NCBI GenBank assembly: GCA_052034115.1
Contig: JBPOIZ010000005.1
Span: 1 to 64,000 of the forward strand
DNA length: 64,000 nt
Source: Lutibacillus sp052034115
GTDB lineage: Bacteria; Actinomycetota; Actinomycetes; Actinomycetales; Dermatophilaceae
Reading direction: 5' to 3'
Made by a program: the position numbers and the translations under genes. The number at the start of each line of letters is the position of its first letter. Position 1 is the first letter of the stretch. The notes under the pieces were generated by a model. It made no database searches. It had not been told where the DNA came from and was given only the letters and a program-made list of their open reading frames with translations. Below, in pieces: positions 35,513 to 43,553 of the stretch.

Positions 35513-36043
35513 TCAGCCCACGGGCGCGGCCAGGGGCAGCACGGTGGCGAGCTCGGCGAGCTCGGCGGCCTCGACGAGCAGCTTGCTGTCACGACGTCCG
35601 CTGCCGATCACGACGGGCCCGGCCTGAGCCACCGCGCTGTCGCACAGGATGGGCCATCCGGAGGGCAGACCCACGGGGGTGATCCCGCCGTACGCCATGT
35701 CGGTCAGCCGAACCGCCTCGGCCATGGGCGCAAAGGAGATCTTGCGGACGTCGAGGTGTCGGCGGACGATCCCGTTGATGTCGGCCCGGTGCGTGGCCAG
35801 AACGAGGATCGCCGCGTAGGTCGTCACTCCACCGCGACGCCCGGCGACGACCACGCAGTTCGCCGAGGCGTCGAGCGCCACGTCATACGCGGCACAGAAC
35901 GCCGCGGTGTCGGCCAGTTCGGGGTCGATGGCCGCGACCTTGGCGCTGGGCACGACGGGGAGGGCTGCGGCCACCGGACCGGCGAGCAACTCGCGTCGCT
36001 GCGTGGCCGCAGACCAGGTGAGGGTGCCGGTCGGCGTGGGCAT
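35513..36043 (-). CDS. YbaK/EbsC-type aminoacyl-tRNA deacylase
   Basis: A 176-residue editing-domain protein that likely hydrolyses mischarged tRNA. It has CVVVAGRRGGVTTYAAILVLATHRAD, HLDVRKISFAPMAEAVRLT and the glycine motif YGGITPVGLPSGWPI of the YbaK/ProX fold, including the Lys in VRKISF. ATG 36043 lies 7 bases after a TAGGGT hexamer. It occupies the place where mycobacteria have SIS/mannose isomerase genes. Confidence 0.85.
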   Translation of the reverse strand: MPTPTGTLTWSAATQRRELLAGPVAAALPVVPSAKVAAIDPELADTAAFCAAYDVALDASANCVVVAGRRGGVTTYAAILVLATHRADINGIVRRHLDVRKISFAPMAEAVRLTDMAYGGITPVGLPSGWPILCDSAVAQAGPVVIGSGRRDSKLLVEAAELAELATVLPLAAPVG

Positions 36044-36050
36044 GCGCACC

Positions 36051-36056
36051 ACCCTA
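36051..36056 (-). promoter_or_regulatory. -10 hexamer of the leaderless YbaK-type gene
   Basis: TAGGGT on the minus strand, 7 bases before ATG 36043. Confidence 0.55.
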
Positions 36057-36159
36057 GGCGACTACACTGATCACCTGCCGGCGTGGGTGATGACCCGCGT
36101 GCTCGCGCCCAGATGGGCTACGCCGGGGTCCTCCATCACCCCACCCCAGGAGTCTTCGC

Positions 36160-37623
36160 ATGTCCTTCGACTTCAAGGTCGCCGACCTCGGTCTGGCCGA
36201 GGCCGGTCGCCACCAGTTGCGCCTCGCCGAGCACGAGATGCCCGGCCTCATGGCCCTGCGGGAGCAGTACGGCGCCAGCAAACCGCTGGCCGGCGCGCGG
36301 ATCGCCGGGTCGCTCCATATGACGGTCCAGACCGCCGTCCTCATCGAGACGCTGGTTGCACTCGGTGCGCAGGTCCGTTGGGCCTCCTGCAACATCTTCT
36401 CCACGCAGGACGAAGCCGCCGCCGCCGCCGTCGTCGGCCCGAACGGCACGGTGGAGCACCCGCGGGGGGTCCCGGTGTTCGCCTGGAAGGGCGAGAGTCT
36501 GCCCGAATACTGGTGGTGCACCGAGCAGATCCTCACCTGGCCGGCTGACGAGGTCGGTTCCACGGTGCCGAACATGATTCTCGACGACGGTGGTGACGCC
36601 ACCTTGCTGGTGCACAAGGGCCGCGAATGGGAGCAGGCCGGCCTCGTCCCGCCGGTGACCGAGGACGACTCCGAGGAGTTCGCGGTCGTCAAGGAACTCG
36701 TCCGCGCCTCGATGGCGCTCGACGCGCAGAAGTGGACGCGCACGGCGGCCGGGATCAAGGGCGTCACCGAGGAGACCACGACCGGGGTGCACCGGCTCTA
36801 TCAGCTGGCCGAGGCCGGCGAGTTGCTGTTCCCTGCCATCAACGTCAACGACTCGGTGACCAAGAGCAAGTTCGACAACAAGTACGGCTGCCGGCACTCG
36901 CTCATCGACGGGCTCAACCGGGCGACCGACCTGCTCATCGGTGGGAAGGTGGCGGTGGTCTGTGGGTCTGGCGATGTCGGCAAGGGATGCGCCCAGTCCC
37001 TCGCCGGTCAGGGGGCCCGGGTCGTGGTCACCGAGGTCGACCCGATCTGTGCGCTCCAGGCCGCCATGGAGGGCTACCAGGTGGCCCGCCTCGAGGACGT
37101 CGTCGGTATGGCGGACATCGTCATCACGGCGACCGGGTGCTTCGACGTCGTCACGGCCGAGCACATGGCCGCGATGAAGGACAAGGCGGTGGTGGCCAAC
37201 ATCGGCCACTTCGACAACGAGATCGACATGGCGGGCCTGGCCCGCGTGCCAGGCATCGCCAAGACCCAGATCAAACCCCAGGTCCACGAATGGACGTTCC
37301 CGGCGGCCGGCAATCGCGGCGAGCACTCGGTGATCGTGCTGTCCGAAGGGCGCCTCATGAACCTGGGCAACGCCACGGGACATCCGAGTTTCGTCATGAG
37401 CAACTCGTTCTCGAACCAGACGATCGCCCAGATCGAGCTGTTCACCAAGACGGACTCCTACCCCGTCGGCGTGCACGTCCTGCCCAAGCACCTCGACGAG
37501 CTGGTGGCCCGACTCCACCTCGAGGCCCTCGGGGTGGAGTTGACCGAGTTGTCCAAGGAGCAGGCCGAGTATCTCGGCGTCGATGTCTCAGGGCCGTACA
37601 AGCCGGATCACTACCGATACTGA
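36160..37623 (+). CDS. ahcY: Adenosylhomocysteinase
   Basis: Hydrolyses S-adenosylhomocysteine to adenosine and homocysteine, removing the inhibitor left by methyltransferases. The 487-residue protein has GSLHMTVQTAVLIETLVALG, SCNIFSTQDEAAAA, the NAD loop GSGDVGKG at 269-276, VNDSVTKSKFDNKYGCRHS and the conserved C-terminal KPDHYRY. AGGAG precedes ATG 36160. The leader (36044-36159) shows no recognisable SAH riboswitch. Confidence 0.97.
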   Translation: MSFDFKVADLGLAEAGRHQLRLAEHEMPGLMALREQYGASKPLAGARIAGSLHMTVQTAVLIETLVALGAQVRWASCNIFSTQDEAAAAAVVGPNGTVEHPRGVPVFAWKGESLPEYWWCTEQILTWPADEVGSTVPNMILDDGGDATLLVHKGREWEQAGLVPPVTEDDSEEFAVVKELVRASMALDAQKWTRTAAGIKGVTEETTTGVHRLYQLAEAGELLFPAINVNDSVTKSKFDNKYGCRHSLIDGLNRATDLLIGGKVAVVCGSGDVGKGCAQSLAGQGARVVVTEVDPICALQAAMEGYQVARLEDVVGMADIVITATGCFDVVTAEHMAAMKDKAVVANIGHFDNEIDMAGLARVPGIAKTQIKPQVHEWTFPAAGNRGEHSVIVLSEGRLMNLGNATGHPSFVMSNSFSNQTIAQIELFTKTDSYPVGVHVLPKHLDELVARLHLEALGVELTELSKEQAEYLGVDVSGPYKPDHYRY

Positions 37624-37642
37624 CTCGCCGACGACCCTCCCT

Positions 37643-37658
37643 TGTGACCTGCATCACA
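37643..37658. promoter_or_regulatory. Perfect CRP/GlxR-type operator
   Basis: TGTGACCTGCATCACA is an exact TGTGA-N6-TCACA palindrome, 20 bases after the ahcY stop and about 260 bases before mtrA. This is the consensus for CRP-family regulators (CRP in mycobacteria, GlxR in corynebacteria). Likely controls mtrA or a transcript in this gap. Confidence 0.6.
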
Positions 37659-37788
37659 GATGCGGGGGTCGTCGGTCGTCTGACAACGCAAATGACCCCA
37701 AATCGGCCCAAGTGTGCGCCGACACGGCGCAACTGATGGCCGTGTCCACTTGCACACCCGGGGTGGGGAGGGGCCATACTTGAGAACG

Positions 37789-37822
37789 GAAGGCGCCCTT
37801 CACCCCCTGGGAGGGCGCCTTC
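37789..37822 (+). terminator. Strong hairpin between ahcY and mtrA
   Basis: GAAGGCGCCC (37789-37798) and GGGCGCCTTC (37813-37822) form a perfect 10-bp stem with a 14-base loop, followed by TTC. It could terminate ahcY, or be a 5' leader element of mtrA, because a possible -10 (CATACT, 37775-37780) lies just upstream. T-tract is weak. Confidence 0.6.
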
Positions 37823-37916
37823 TTCATGCTCTGGCGATCCTGCGGCTCCACGCCTGAGCCGTGTGTGAAGATAGGCCCGTCTGCGTACCCGCCGACGCAT
37901 GAAGGAGGGATCCCGG

Positions 37917-38594
37917 GTGAGGGGACGTGTCCTCGTCGTCGATGACGACCTCGCCCTGGCCGAGATGCTCGGCATCGTCTTGCAGTCCGAGGGTTTCGAG
38001 GTCGATCACGTCGCCGACGGCAATGCCGCGCTGGGCGTGTTCCGCGAGGCGCGACCCGACCTCGTGCTTCTCGACGTCATGCTCCCGGGGATGGACGGCA
38101 TCGAGATCTGCCGGCGCATCCGCGCCGAATCGGGTGTCCCCATTGTCATGCTCACCGCCCGGACGGACACCGTCGACATCGTCGTGGGCCTGGAGTCGGG
38201 CGCCGACGACTATGTCCTCAAGCCGTTCAAGCACCAAGAGCTCATCGCGCGGATCCGCGCCCGGCTCCGGCGTGGGGACGAGCCTGAGCAGGAGCGGTTG
38301 GCCATCGGCGACCTCGACATAGACGTCGCCGGTCATTCGGTGCGTCGCGCCGGTGTGCCGCTGTCCCTGACCCCGCTGGAGTTCGACCTGCTCGTCGCCT
38401 TGGCCCGCAAGCCCTGGCAGGTCTTCACCCGTGAGGTGCTCCTCGAACAGGTCTGGGGCTACCGGCACGCCGGGGACACTCGACTGGTCAACGTCCACGT
38501 CCAGCGCCTGCGCAGCAAGATCGAGCACGACCCCGAGCATCCGGAGATCGTCGTCACCGTGCGCGGGGTCGGGTACAAGGCCGGCCCGGCCTAG
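37917..38594 (+). CDS. mtrA: Response regulator MtrA
   Basis: OmpR-family regulator of cell-wall hydrolases, division and osmotic response. The 225-residue protein has the acidic cluster VVDDD at 7-11, phospho-acceptor Asp53 in LLDVMLPG, VMLTART, and KPFK. Its C-terminal winged helix (SLTPLEFDLLVALARKP, VWGYRHAGDTRLVNVHVQRL) is almost the mycobacterial MtrA sequence. I chose GTG 37917 over ATG 37899 because AAGGAGGG precedes it by 7 bases. mtrB begins 2 bases after its stop. Confidence 0.96.
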   Translation: MRGRVLVVDDDLALAEMLGIVLQSEGFEVDHVADGNAALGVFREARPDLVLLDVMLPGMDGIEICRRIRAESGVPIVMLTARTDTVDIVVGLESGADDYVLKPFKHQELIARIRARLRRGDEPEQERLAIGDLDIDVAGHSVRRAGVPLSLTPLEFDLLVALARKPWQVFTREVLLEQVWGYRHAGDTRLVNVHVQRLRSKIEHDPEHPEIVVTVRGVGYKAGPA

Positions 38595-38596
38595 CG

Positions 38597-40186
38597 ATGT
38601 CGACCCCGGCACGCCACGAGCCCCGGCGGCTGCTCCACCAGGCGCTCGGGGGGTGGCGTCGCTCACTGGCCGTGCGTGTCGTCGCCACGACGATGGCCCT
38701 AGGCCTTGTCGTGCTCATGGGGGTGGGGACCTATCTCTATCGGCAGATCGCTGACGGGCTGGTCGGCAATGCCGAGCGGGTGGCCACCGCCGAGGCGCTG
38801 CGGCTTCACGGCGAAACCGTCCAGCGATTCGGGAACACCGACCAGCGGGACAACGTCGGCGAACTGCAGCAGTTCGCCCAGCAGATCGTCGGAACGCTCA
38901 CCGGCGGGGAGGGGTCGCGCTACGCGGCGCTGATCCGATCCGTCGGGAACCGTTCGGATCAGCAACTGTCGGCCGTGCTGACCAGCGGTATCGAACTGGC
39001 CGACATACCCATGGACCTGCGTGAAGCCGTTGCCGCCGACCCGCAACGGCAACAGACCAAGGTCATCGCCCTGCTCGACCCGACAACCGAACGCCGGGTG
39101 TCGGCCATCGTGGTCGGCCAAGAGCTCACCATCGACCTGGTCGGCGAATACTCGCTGTTCCTCATCTACCCGCTGACCCGGGAACGCGACACCCTCGACC
39201 TGGTCACTGGCGCGTTCGTGCTGGGTGCGCTCCTGCTCGTCACCCTGCTCGGGGCCATCGCCTCTGCCGTCACCCGTATGGTGGTCGTGCCGGTGCGACA
39301 GGCGGCCGGGGTCGCCGAGCAACTCTCGACCGGGCATCTCGATGAACGGATGTCGGCCAAGGGCGAAGACGACCTGGCCCGACTGGCCAAGTCCTTCAAC
39401 ACGATGGCGGCGAGTCTGCAGGCCCAGATCGCCCGGCTCGAGGAACTCTCCACCGTGCAGCAGCAGTTCGTCTCCGACGTCTCTCACGAGCTACGCACCC
39501 CCTTGACGACGATCCGGATGGCAGCCGACCTGATCCACGACGGGCGGGCGCAGTTCGAGCCCGCCGTGAGCCGTTCCGCCGAACTGCTCCATAACGAGCT
39601 GGACCGGTTCGAGGCGCTGTTGTCGGATCTCCTCGAAATCTCGCGCTACGACGCGGGCGCGGCGGTCATCGATGTGGAGACCACCGACGTCCGGGTGCTC
39701 GTGCGCCGGGTGGTCGAGGCGGCCCGGCCGCTCGCCGCTCGGCGTGGTTCGTCCCTCGAGGTGGTCGTCCCGGAGGAGCCGTGCGTGGCCGATGTCGAGC
39801 CACGGCGGGTCGAGCGCATCCTGCGCAACCTCGTGGTGAACGCGGTCGAGCACGGCGAGAGCAAACCGGTCGTGGTGACGGTCGGGATGAATGACGGGGC
39901 CGTCGCGGTGACCGTGCGCGACCACGGTGTCGGACTGCGCCCCGGCGACGCGGCCAAGGTGTTCAACCGGTTCTGGCGAGCGGATCCCGCGCGCGCGCGG
40001 ACCACCGGTGGCACCGGGTTGGGGTTGGCCATCTCGCTGCAGGACGCGCGTCTGCATCGCGGGTGGCTCCAGGCGTGGGGACAGCCCGGGGAGGGGTCGT
40101 GTTTCCGGCTGACCCTGCCGCGCTCGGCATACGCAGCCATCGAGGCATCCCCGTTGCCCCTCAACCCGACTCGGGTGCCGACGTGA
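38597..40186 (+). CDS. mtrB: Sensor histidine kinase MtrB
   Basis: Membrane kinase that phosphorylates MtrA. Of 529 residues, the first membrane segment is at about 26-45, an extracytoplasmic sensor region spans 46-200, and the second membrane segment is at 203-224. HAMP follows (VVVPVRQAAGVAEQL), then the H-box FVSDVSHELRTPLT with His297. ATP-binding motifs are NLVVNAVEHGE, VRDHGVGL and GGTGLGLAIS. The extracytoplasmic loop is of normal length. The stop overlaps lpqB (GTGA), so the three-gene operon is tightly coupled. Confidence 0.96.
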   Translation: MSTPARHEPRRLLHQALGGWRRSLAVRVVATTMALGLVVLMGVGTYLYRQIADGLVGNAERVATAEALRLHGETVQRFGNTDQRDNVGELQQFAQQIVGTLTGGEGSRYAALIRSVGNRSDQQLSAVLTSGIELADIPMDLREAVAADPQRQQTKVIALLDPTTERRVSAIVVGQELTIDLVGEYSLFLIYPLTRERDTLDLVTGAFVLGALLLVTLLGAIASAVTRMVVVPVRQAAGVAEQLSTGHLDERMSAKGEDDLARLAKSFNTMAASLQAQIARLEELSTVQQQFVSDVSHELRTPLTTIRMAADLIHDGRAQFEPAVSRSAELLHNELDRFEALLSDLLEISRYDAGAAVIDVETTDVRVLVRRVVEAARPLAARRGSSLEVVVPEEPCVADVEPRRVERILRNLVVNAVEHGESKPVVVTVGMNDGAVAVTVRDHGVGLRPGDAAKVFNRFWRADPARARTTGGTGLGLAISLQDARLHRGWLQAWGQPGEGSCFRLTLPRSAYAAIEASPLPLNPTRVPT

Positions 40187-41982
40187 GGCGGGCCGGTCGG
40201 GCACTCGCCGTAGCGGTGCTTGTCGTCCTTGCCGGATGCACCGGGCTGCCCGAAGGCGGCCCGGTCCAACCGGGGCGCCGACTGGGAGAGCCGCAAATCG
40301 AGCCGATCCGGATCGTGCCGGAGGGGCCGGTCACGGGGGCCTCGAAGGAGCAGGTGGCGCTGGGGTTCCTGCGCGCCGGCGCCGGCTTCCAGGAGAAGTC
40401 GGTCGGACCGAACGTCGCCCAGGACTTCCTCGTCCCCGATGCCGCGCAGAGATGGCGCCCGACGTCCTCGGTCGTCGTCATCGGGGGCTCGATGGAGGCG
40501 ACGTCGCGTGCGGACGGCTCGGTTCGGGTCACCGCACCAGCAGTTGCCCGCGTCGGCGAAGACGGCCGGTATGTCGAGGCGTCGCCCGGCGAACGCAGCG
40601 CGGTGACGTTGCGGATGGAGCGGGTGGCCGGTCAGTGGCGGGTCGAGACGCCCGCCGACTTCGGCCTCTGGCTGAGCATCGCCGACTTCGAGCGGCTCTT
40701 CCAGCCCGCCCGGATCTACTACGGCATCCCGGGCCAGGCCCGCCTGGTCGCCGACGTGCGCTGGTTTCCGTCCGGGCCGGGGCTGGTGACTGCCCTCGCA
40801 CGCGCGCAGGTGCGAGCCGTGCCGACCTACCTTGTGGGGGCTGTTGCCACCGGATTCCCGCCGGGGTCCGGCCTGGCGGTCGACGCGGTGACCCTGGAGG
40901 GCACCACCGCCCAGGTGCAGCTCAGCGAAACGGTGCTCACGACCGACCAGGCGAGCCGACGCCTCCTGTACGCCCAACTGCTGGCCACCTTGCTGCAGGC
41001 GAGCAAGGTCACCGCGGTGACCGTCACCGTCGACCGAGCGCCACTGGAGATCGCCGGGCGGTCCCTGCCCATCGGCAGCCTGGATGACGTGGGCTACGGG
41101 ACCACGTCGGTCGCGGCCGGGCTGACCTACGCCTCCCGCGAAGGCACGACGTTGCGCTGGGCCACGGTTGCTGATCTCGCTCAGGTCGGCGGCGACACCG
41201 AGCCGGTGCCGACGCCGAGCGCCACCGGGCCGGCAGCCACCTTGCCGAGAGTGCCAGCGGGATGGGTCGATCTGGCCATCTCGGCAGATGGCGCCGAAGT
41301 GGCCGGCGTCGGCGGCGACCGCAAACAGCTGACCCGGTGGCAGGGCAGGACCGGCATACCCGTCGAGCTCTCGGCCACTGATCTGACCCGACCCTGTTAC
41401 GACGCACATGGGTTCCTCTGGGTCGCTGGCCGCTCCGGTGGGCGGACCAGGGTGTGGGTGCTCGATCGCGCCGTCGCGGGGGGCACCCCGCGCGAGGTCG
41501 ACGTCGCCTGGCTGGAGGGGCGTGCGGTGGTGGCTGTCGGGGTTTCCCCGGATGGCACCCGGCTTGCGCTCGCGTCGGTGGCCGCCGGCGGAACGCCCGA
41601 GCTGTTGGTTGCGGGAGTGGTCCGTGACGAGGATCGAGTGCCGACGTCGTTGAGCCCGCCGCTGCGTCAGGCCGATCCGCTGACGATGGTGCGCGATGTC
41701 GTCTGGTTGGACAACGTCACCATGGCGGTCATCGGTCGGACCGCCGAGACCGACCCCACGCGCCCCTATCTCGTCCCACTGGGGCAAGGCATCGGTCTGC
41801 GCCGGGCCTTGGCGGGGGGAGCCGCCTTGCTGCCGCTCATCCCTCGTGCGGTCGCCGTGACTGCCCTCGGCGCAGGTCGGTGGATCATCGTCACCACTGA
41901 CGGCGGCAGGGTCAGCGTCCGGGACGGCGCCCGCTGGCGCCCCCTGGATGCCGTCACCCAGGTGGTCGTCCCGGGGCGCTGA
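40183..41982 (+). CDS. lpqB: Lipoprotein LpqB (MtrAB partner)
   Basis: A membrane-anchored lipoprotein that binds the MtrB sensor domain in mycobacteria and modulates signalling. The 599-residue protein has a lipoprotein signal VVLAGCTG with the lipidated Cys near residue 19, a GerMN-like domain (about 190-310) and a beta-propeller-like C-terminal half with VDLAISADGAEVAGV and VSPDGTRLALAS. GTG 40183 overlaps mtrB. Confidence 0.95.
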   Translation: MRRAGRALAVAVLVVLAGCTGLPEGGPVQPGRRLGEPQIEPIRIVPEGPVTGASKEQVALGFLRAGAGFQEKSVGPNVAQDFLVPDAAQRWRPTSSVVVIGGSMEATSRADGSVRVTAPAVARVGEDGRYVEASPGERSAVTLRMERVAGQWRVETPADFGLWLSIADFERLFQPARIYYGIPGQARLVADVRWFPSGPGLVTALARAQVRAVPTYLVGAVATGFPPGSGLAVDAVTLEGTTAQVQLSETVLTTDQASRRLLYAQLLATLLQASKVTAVTVTVDRAPLEIAGRSLPIGSLDDVGYGTTSVAAGLTYASREGTTLRWATVADLAQVGGDTEPVPTPSATGPAATLPRVPAGWVDLAISADGAEVAGVGGDRKQLTRWQGRTGIPVELSATDLTRPCYDAHGFLWVAGRSGGRTRVWVLDRAVAGGTPREVDVAWLEGRAVVAVGVSPDGTRLALASVAAGGTPELLVAGVVRDEDRVPTSLSPPLRQADPLTMVRDVVWLDNVTMAVIGRTAETDPTRPYLVPLGQGIGLRRALAGGAALLPLIPRAVAVTALGAGRWIIVTTDGGRVSVRDGARWRPLDAVTQVVVPGR

Positions 41983-42103
41983 CCGGAGCCCGGCCCCAAC
42001 CGTCGGCCGTCATCGTCCCCAACGGTCTGCCCGAGGCATCGGCCGTCCACATGCGCAGGGCGCCGCCAGCGCGCCGGGTGTGGTGCTGTGCTGTCGTGGT
42101 GCA

Positions 42104-42775
42104 GTGTTGCGGACCTTGCTCGATCTCGCGCTCCCCACGCGGTGCGCGGCCTGCGGCCTGCCGGGGGCGGCCCTGTGCGAGCCGTGCACGGTGGACCTGT
42201 TGGCGACCCTTTTCCTCACCGGACCGCAGCCGGTGGCCCCGCACCCCCGACCGCCCGGGTTGCCCGCGGTGGTGGCGGCGGGCCCCTATGACGGTGCCTT
42301 GCGATCGCTCGTCGTGTCGGCCAAGGACGGCGGCCGCCACGACGTCCGAGCGGTGCTCTCGTCCGTGCTAGCGGCCACGCTGCGGGCGGTCGACGGCGTG
42401 GCCGGTGCGGTGATCGTGCCCGCCCCCTCCAGCCGGGCCAGCCGTCGGCGTCGGGGCGAGGTGCCGACCGCCGAGCTCGCCGTTGCGGCGGCCGCGGTCG
42501 TGGGCGTCCCGTTCCTGGATGCGCTGCGCCCCGTGCGCAGGGTCGCCGATCAAGCGGCTCTCGGTCACGCCGGTCGAGCGCGCAACGTCGCCGGCGCGTA
42601 TGGCGTCCAGCCTCGGAAGGCCGAGGCCCTGCGCGGCGCCACGGTGGTCGTCGTCGATGACGTGATGACGACGGGGGCCACCTTGTCCGAGGCCGCCCGG
42701 GCCCTGCGTGCGGTCGGCGCCACCGTGGGGGGAGCCGCGGTCGTCGCGGCGACAGCCCGCCTGACCCCCCACTGA
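42104..42775 (+). CDS. comF: ComF family phosphoribosyltransferase-like protein
   Basis: A 223-residue protein of the ComF/GntX family, linked to DNA uptake or salvage in other bacteria. An N-terminal zinc finger CAACGLPGAALCEPC precedes a PRTase domain with PAPSSRASRRRRGE, and the PRPP loop VVVVDDVMTTGATLSEA. GTG 42104 gives MLRTLLDLALPTRC, the usual N-terminus; TTG 42107 is an alternative. Conserved downstream of lpqB (Rv3242c position). Confidence 0.9.
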   Translation: MLRTLLDLALPTRCAACGLPGAALCEPCTVDLLATLFLTGPQPVAPHPRPPGLPAVVAAGPYDGALRSLVVSAKDGGRHDVRAVLSSVLAATLRAVDGVAGAVIVPAPSSRASRRRRGEVPTAELAVAAAAVVGVPFLDALRPVRRVADQAALGHAGRARNVAGAYGVQPRKAEALRGATVVVVDDVMTTGATLSEAARALRAVGATVGGAAVVAATARLTPH

Positions 42776-42795
42776 CGACGTCGAGTCGGTCGCTG

Positions 42796-42801
42796 TAGCG
42801 T
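42796..42801 (+). promoter_or_regulatory. Candidate -10 upstream of the hpf leader
   Basis: TAGCGT, six bases before a short open frame at 42808 and 106 bases before hpf. Confidence 0.4.
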
Positions 42802-42807
42802 TTCGTC

Positions 42808-42852
42808 ATGGACGTGGCTGGCAGCTCTTCGCGGGGGTGGTGCGGGGGCTGA
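42808..42852 (+). CDS. Possible leaderless 14-residue leader peptide upstream of hpf
   Basis: ATG 42808 opens a short frame coding MDVAGSSSRGWCGG and a stop. It lies 6 bases after a TAGCGT hexamer, the same geometry as the leaderless genes nearby, and ends 54 bases before hpf. Short leaderless frames with a Cys are known in actinobacterial leaders. It could be chance; no second line of evidence is visible. Confidence 0.3.
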   Translation: MDVAGSSSRGWCGG

Positions 42853-42906
42853 TGGTGGGGGACCCGACCCGCGCAGTTGTCACGCCGATTCCCGAAGGAG
42901 CACATC

Positions 42907-43503
42907 ATGGACACCACCGTCACCGGACGCCACGTACAGATTTCGCAGCGGTTCCGAGACCGGCTCGACGAGCGGATGGCCAAGTTCGGCACGCTGGCCC
43001 CCAAGGTGCATCGGGTCGACGTCGTGGTGACCCATCTGCGTCAGGCGCGGATGTCCGAGTGCGTCGAGGTCACCTGCCATGGGCGCGGGCCGGTGATCCG
43101 CGCCGAGGCCACCGCCGACGACAAGTACGTCGCGCTCGACGCGGCCTTCGACAAACTGACCGAGCGGCTGCGTCGGGCCGCTGACCGGCGGCGGGTGAAC
43201 CGCGGCAAGCGCGGTGTCGAGCCGGTCGCCGCTGAGGTCGGCGCACCCCCCGAGGCAGAGGTGGCGGCCGAGGAGGGCTCCGAGGCACCGTTCGGTGACT
43301 CGCCGATCGACGTGCGCGAGAAGGTCCACGCTTCGGCTCCCATGTCGTTGACCGACGCGCTCAACGAGATGGAACTCGTCGGCCACGACTTCTACCTGTT
43401 CCACGACAAGGACACCAACAAGCCGAGCGTGCTGTACCGGCGGCGCGGTTGGTCGTACGGCGTGATCCACCTCGACCTGCACGAGGAGCAGCCCAACGGC
43501 TGA
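42907..43503 (+). CDS. hpf: Long-form ribosome hibernation promoting factor
   Basis: Dimerises 70S ribosomes into inactive 100S particles in stationary phase. The 198-residue protein has an N-terminal S30AE domain (VTGRHVQISQRFRDRLDERM, ADDKYVALDAAFDKLTERLRR), an acidic linker and the C-terminal dimerisation domain (MSLTDALNEMELVGHDFYLF, VLYRRRGWSYGVIHL). GAAGGAG precedes ATG 42907. Position before secA is conserved. Confidence 0.95.
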   Translation: MDTTVTGRHVQISQRFRDRLDERMAKFGTLAPKVHRVDVVVTHLRQARMSECVEVTCHGRGPVIRAEATADDKYVALDAAFDKLTERLRRAADRRRVNRGKRGVEPVAAEVGAPPEAEVAAEEGSEAPFGDSPIDVREKVHASAPMSLTDALNEMELVGHDFYLFHDKDTNKPSVLYRRRGWSYGVIHLDLHEEQPNG

Positions 43504-43541
43504 CCCGCCGACGGGGCTAGCCCGTTATGTCTGGTCTGCGG

Positions 43542-43547
43542 CATGCT
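43542..43547 (+). promoter_or_regulatory. Weak -10 candidate before the LuxR-type regulator gene
   Basis: CATGCT, six bases before GTG 43554. It supports that start only modestly, since the first base departs from TAnnnT. Confidence 0.3.
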
Positions 43548-43553
43548 GGCCGG

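Noticed and set aside
36044..36159. SAH riboswitch before ahcY
   Set aside because: I looked for the conserved core found upstream of ahcY in other bacteria and saw nothing convincing; the leader is short and only AGGAG is clear.
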